From positions 1 to 7,013 of the forward strand of contig JBPOIS010000147.1 of assembly GCA_052034295.1 (NCBI GenBank): a stretch of DNA of 7,013 nucleotides, read 5' to 3'. Shown piece after piece: positions 6,687 through 7,013 of the stretch. The translations under genes were made by a program, and so were the position numbers. This DNA comes from JBPOIS01 sp052034295 (GTDB lineage Bacteria > Pseudomonadota > Gammaproteobacteria > Pseudomonadales > Moraxellaceae). The notes beneath the pieces were generated by a model. It was not told the DNA's origin, did no database searches, and was given only the letters and a program-made list of their open reading frames with translations. The number at the start of each line of letters is the position of its first letter. Position 1 is the first letter of the stretch.

Positions 6687-6697
6687 TTGTCGGACAA
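6687..6697. repeat. Palindrome TTGTC-G-GACAA, possible operator
   Basis: TTGTC and GACAA are exact reverse complements around one base. The site falls just downstream of the candidate -10 box at 6706-6711, where a repressor could act. A half-site copy, GGACAAT, recurs 23 bases away at 6669-6675. Operator function is inferred from position only. Confidence 0.3.
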
Positions 6698-6705
6698 TTT
6701 TAAGT

Positions 6706-6734
6706 GTTTTATTTATATCAGTTTATTTTTGCAA
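6706..6734 (-). promoter_or_regulatory. Candidate promoter for the COG3687 gene
   Basis: On the minus strand TTGCAA (6729-6734) and TAAAAC (complement of 6706-6711) are 17 bases apart; each matches four of six consensus positions and they lie in an AT-rich stretch. The start would be near 6699, leaving a leader of about 160 bases. Several other AT-rich hexamers could serve instead, so the exact site is uncertain. Confidence 0.3.
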
Positions 6735-6766
6735 ACCACCTTCATTTAGGCGATTGAATTGGATTG

Positions 6767-6779
6767 ATTTTGTCAAAAT
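6767..6779. repeat. Palindrome ATTTTG-T-CAAAAT
   Basis: A perfect 13-base palindrome with a central T. It lies about 33 bases upstream of the candidate -35 box of the COG3687 gene, a location compatible with an activator or repressor site. AT-rich sequence makes such palindromes fairly easy to get by chance. Confidence 0.3.
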
Positions 6780-6808
6780 GGTCATTTTGCTGAGCATTTT
6801 GGCCACAG

Positions 6809-6830
6809 GGATTGTCATTTTCAACAATCC
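6809..6830. repeat. Inverted repeat GGATTGT-N8-ACAATCC after the tuf terminator
   Basis: The two seven-base arms (6809-6815 and 6824-6830) are exact reverse complements. In the direction of tuf transcription it follows the terminator hairpin by about 11 bases. No T run follows, so it may be a back-up hairpin or a protein site. Confidence 0.35.
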
Positions 6831-6841
6831 AGAAAGCCCAA

Positions 6842-6861
6842 AGGACACCCGTGGGTGTCCT
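6842..6861 (-). terminator. Probable terminator of tuf
   Basis: AGGACACC and GGTGTCCT form a perfect eight-base stem with a four-base loop (arms AGGACACCC / GGGTGTCCT, 6842-6850 and 6853-6861), starting 28 bases after the tuf stop codon. The downstream tail on the minus strand, TTTGGGCTTTC, is only moderately T-rich, so termination may be partial. Confidence 0.6.
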
Positions 6862-6889
6862 CTGGTGCAGCGCTGTGCGGTCCGGAAAC

Positions 6890-7013
<124 letters not shown>

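Larger units (their letters stand above)
6542..6889. other. Intergenic region with an AT-rich core upstream of the COG3687 gene
   Basis: I find no convincing gene here. The part nearest the COG3687 gene (6542-6660) is GC-rich leader. From about 6662 to 6840 the base composition turns strongly AT-rich, unlike the rest of the window. It holds short palindromes at 6687-6697 and 6767-6779, an inverted repeat at 6809-6830, a direct repeat GGACAAT at 6669 and 6692, and a candidate promoter at 6706-6734. The tuf terminator (6842-6861) ends it. A plus-strand frame from TTG 6754 encodes a hydrophobic stretch but runs antisense into tuf. Confidence 0.7.

Overview
The window is an ordinary, dense chromosomal segment of a GC-rich proteobacterium, most likely a gammaproteobacterium. 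Two things point there: the order ftsK (divergent) / trxB - aat - bpt, which is known from Pseudomonas and relatives, and the FtsK, RimI and EF-Tu tails, which are proteobacterial in character. The tuf gene is followed neither by tRNA-Trp/secE nor by rpsJ, and the bpt gene is not followed by infA, so the layout differs from Pseudomonas itself. A Pseudomonadales/Moraxellaceae-like or Oceanospirillales-like relative is possible, but genus cannot be decided from this window.

Layout. Bases 1-2007 (minus strand) hold the first 669 codons of ftsK: membrane domain, a very long Pro/Ala/Glu-rich linker, the start of the motor domain and the Walker A loop; the gene runs off the left edge. A 252-base divergent intergenic region follows, with a likely promoter in each direction and a perfect inverted repeat (2190-2209) just upstream of the trxB -10 box. 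Then a plus-strand operon, trxB (2260-3219), aat (3219-3986) and bpt (4031-4816), joins a thioredoxin reductase to the two leucyl-transferases of the bacterial N-degron pathway. bpt converges tail to tail on rimI (minus, 4813-5322); the two genes share a palindromic CTAG that supplies both stop codons.

The right part is minus strand throughout. A 343-base gap (5323-5665) carries the rimI promoter and the terminator of the next gene, a predicted ferritin-like di-metal protein of the COG3687 'metal-dependent hydrolase' family (5666-6541). A 348-base gap (6542-6889) contains a strikingly AT-rich stretch full of short palindromes, then the tuf terminator. The last 41 codons of tuf (EF-Tu) close the window.

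Functionally the genes are housekeeping: chromosome segregation and division (FtsK), thiol redox (TrxB), N-terminal leucylation that marks proteins for ClpS/ClpAP (Aat, Bpt), N-terminal acetylation of ribosomal protein bS18 (RimI), and translation elongation (EF-Tu). The COG3687 gene is the only one without a settled role. I found no mobile element, CRISPR array, tRNA, rRNA or sign of an unknown multi-gene system. The observations worth a second look are regulatory and architectural.
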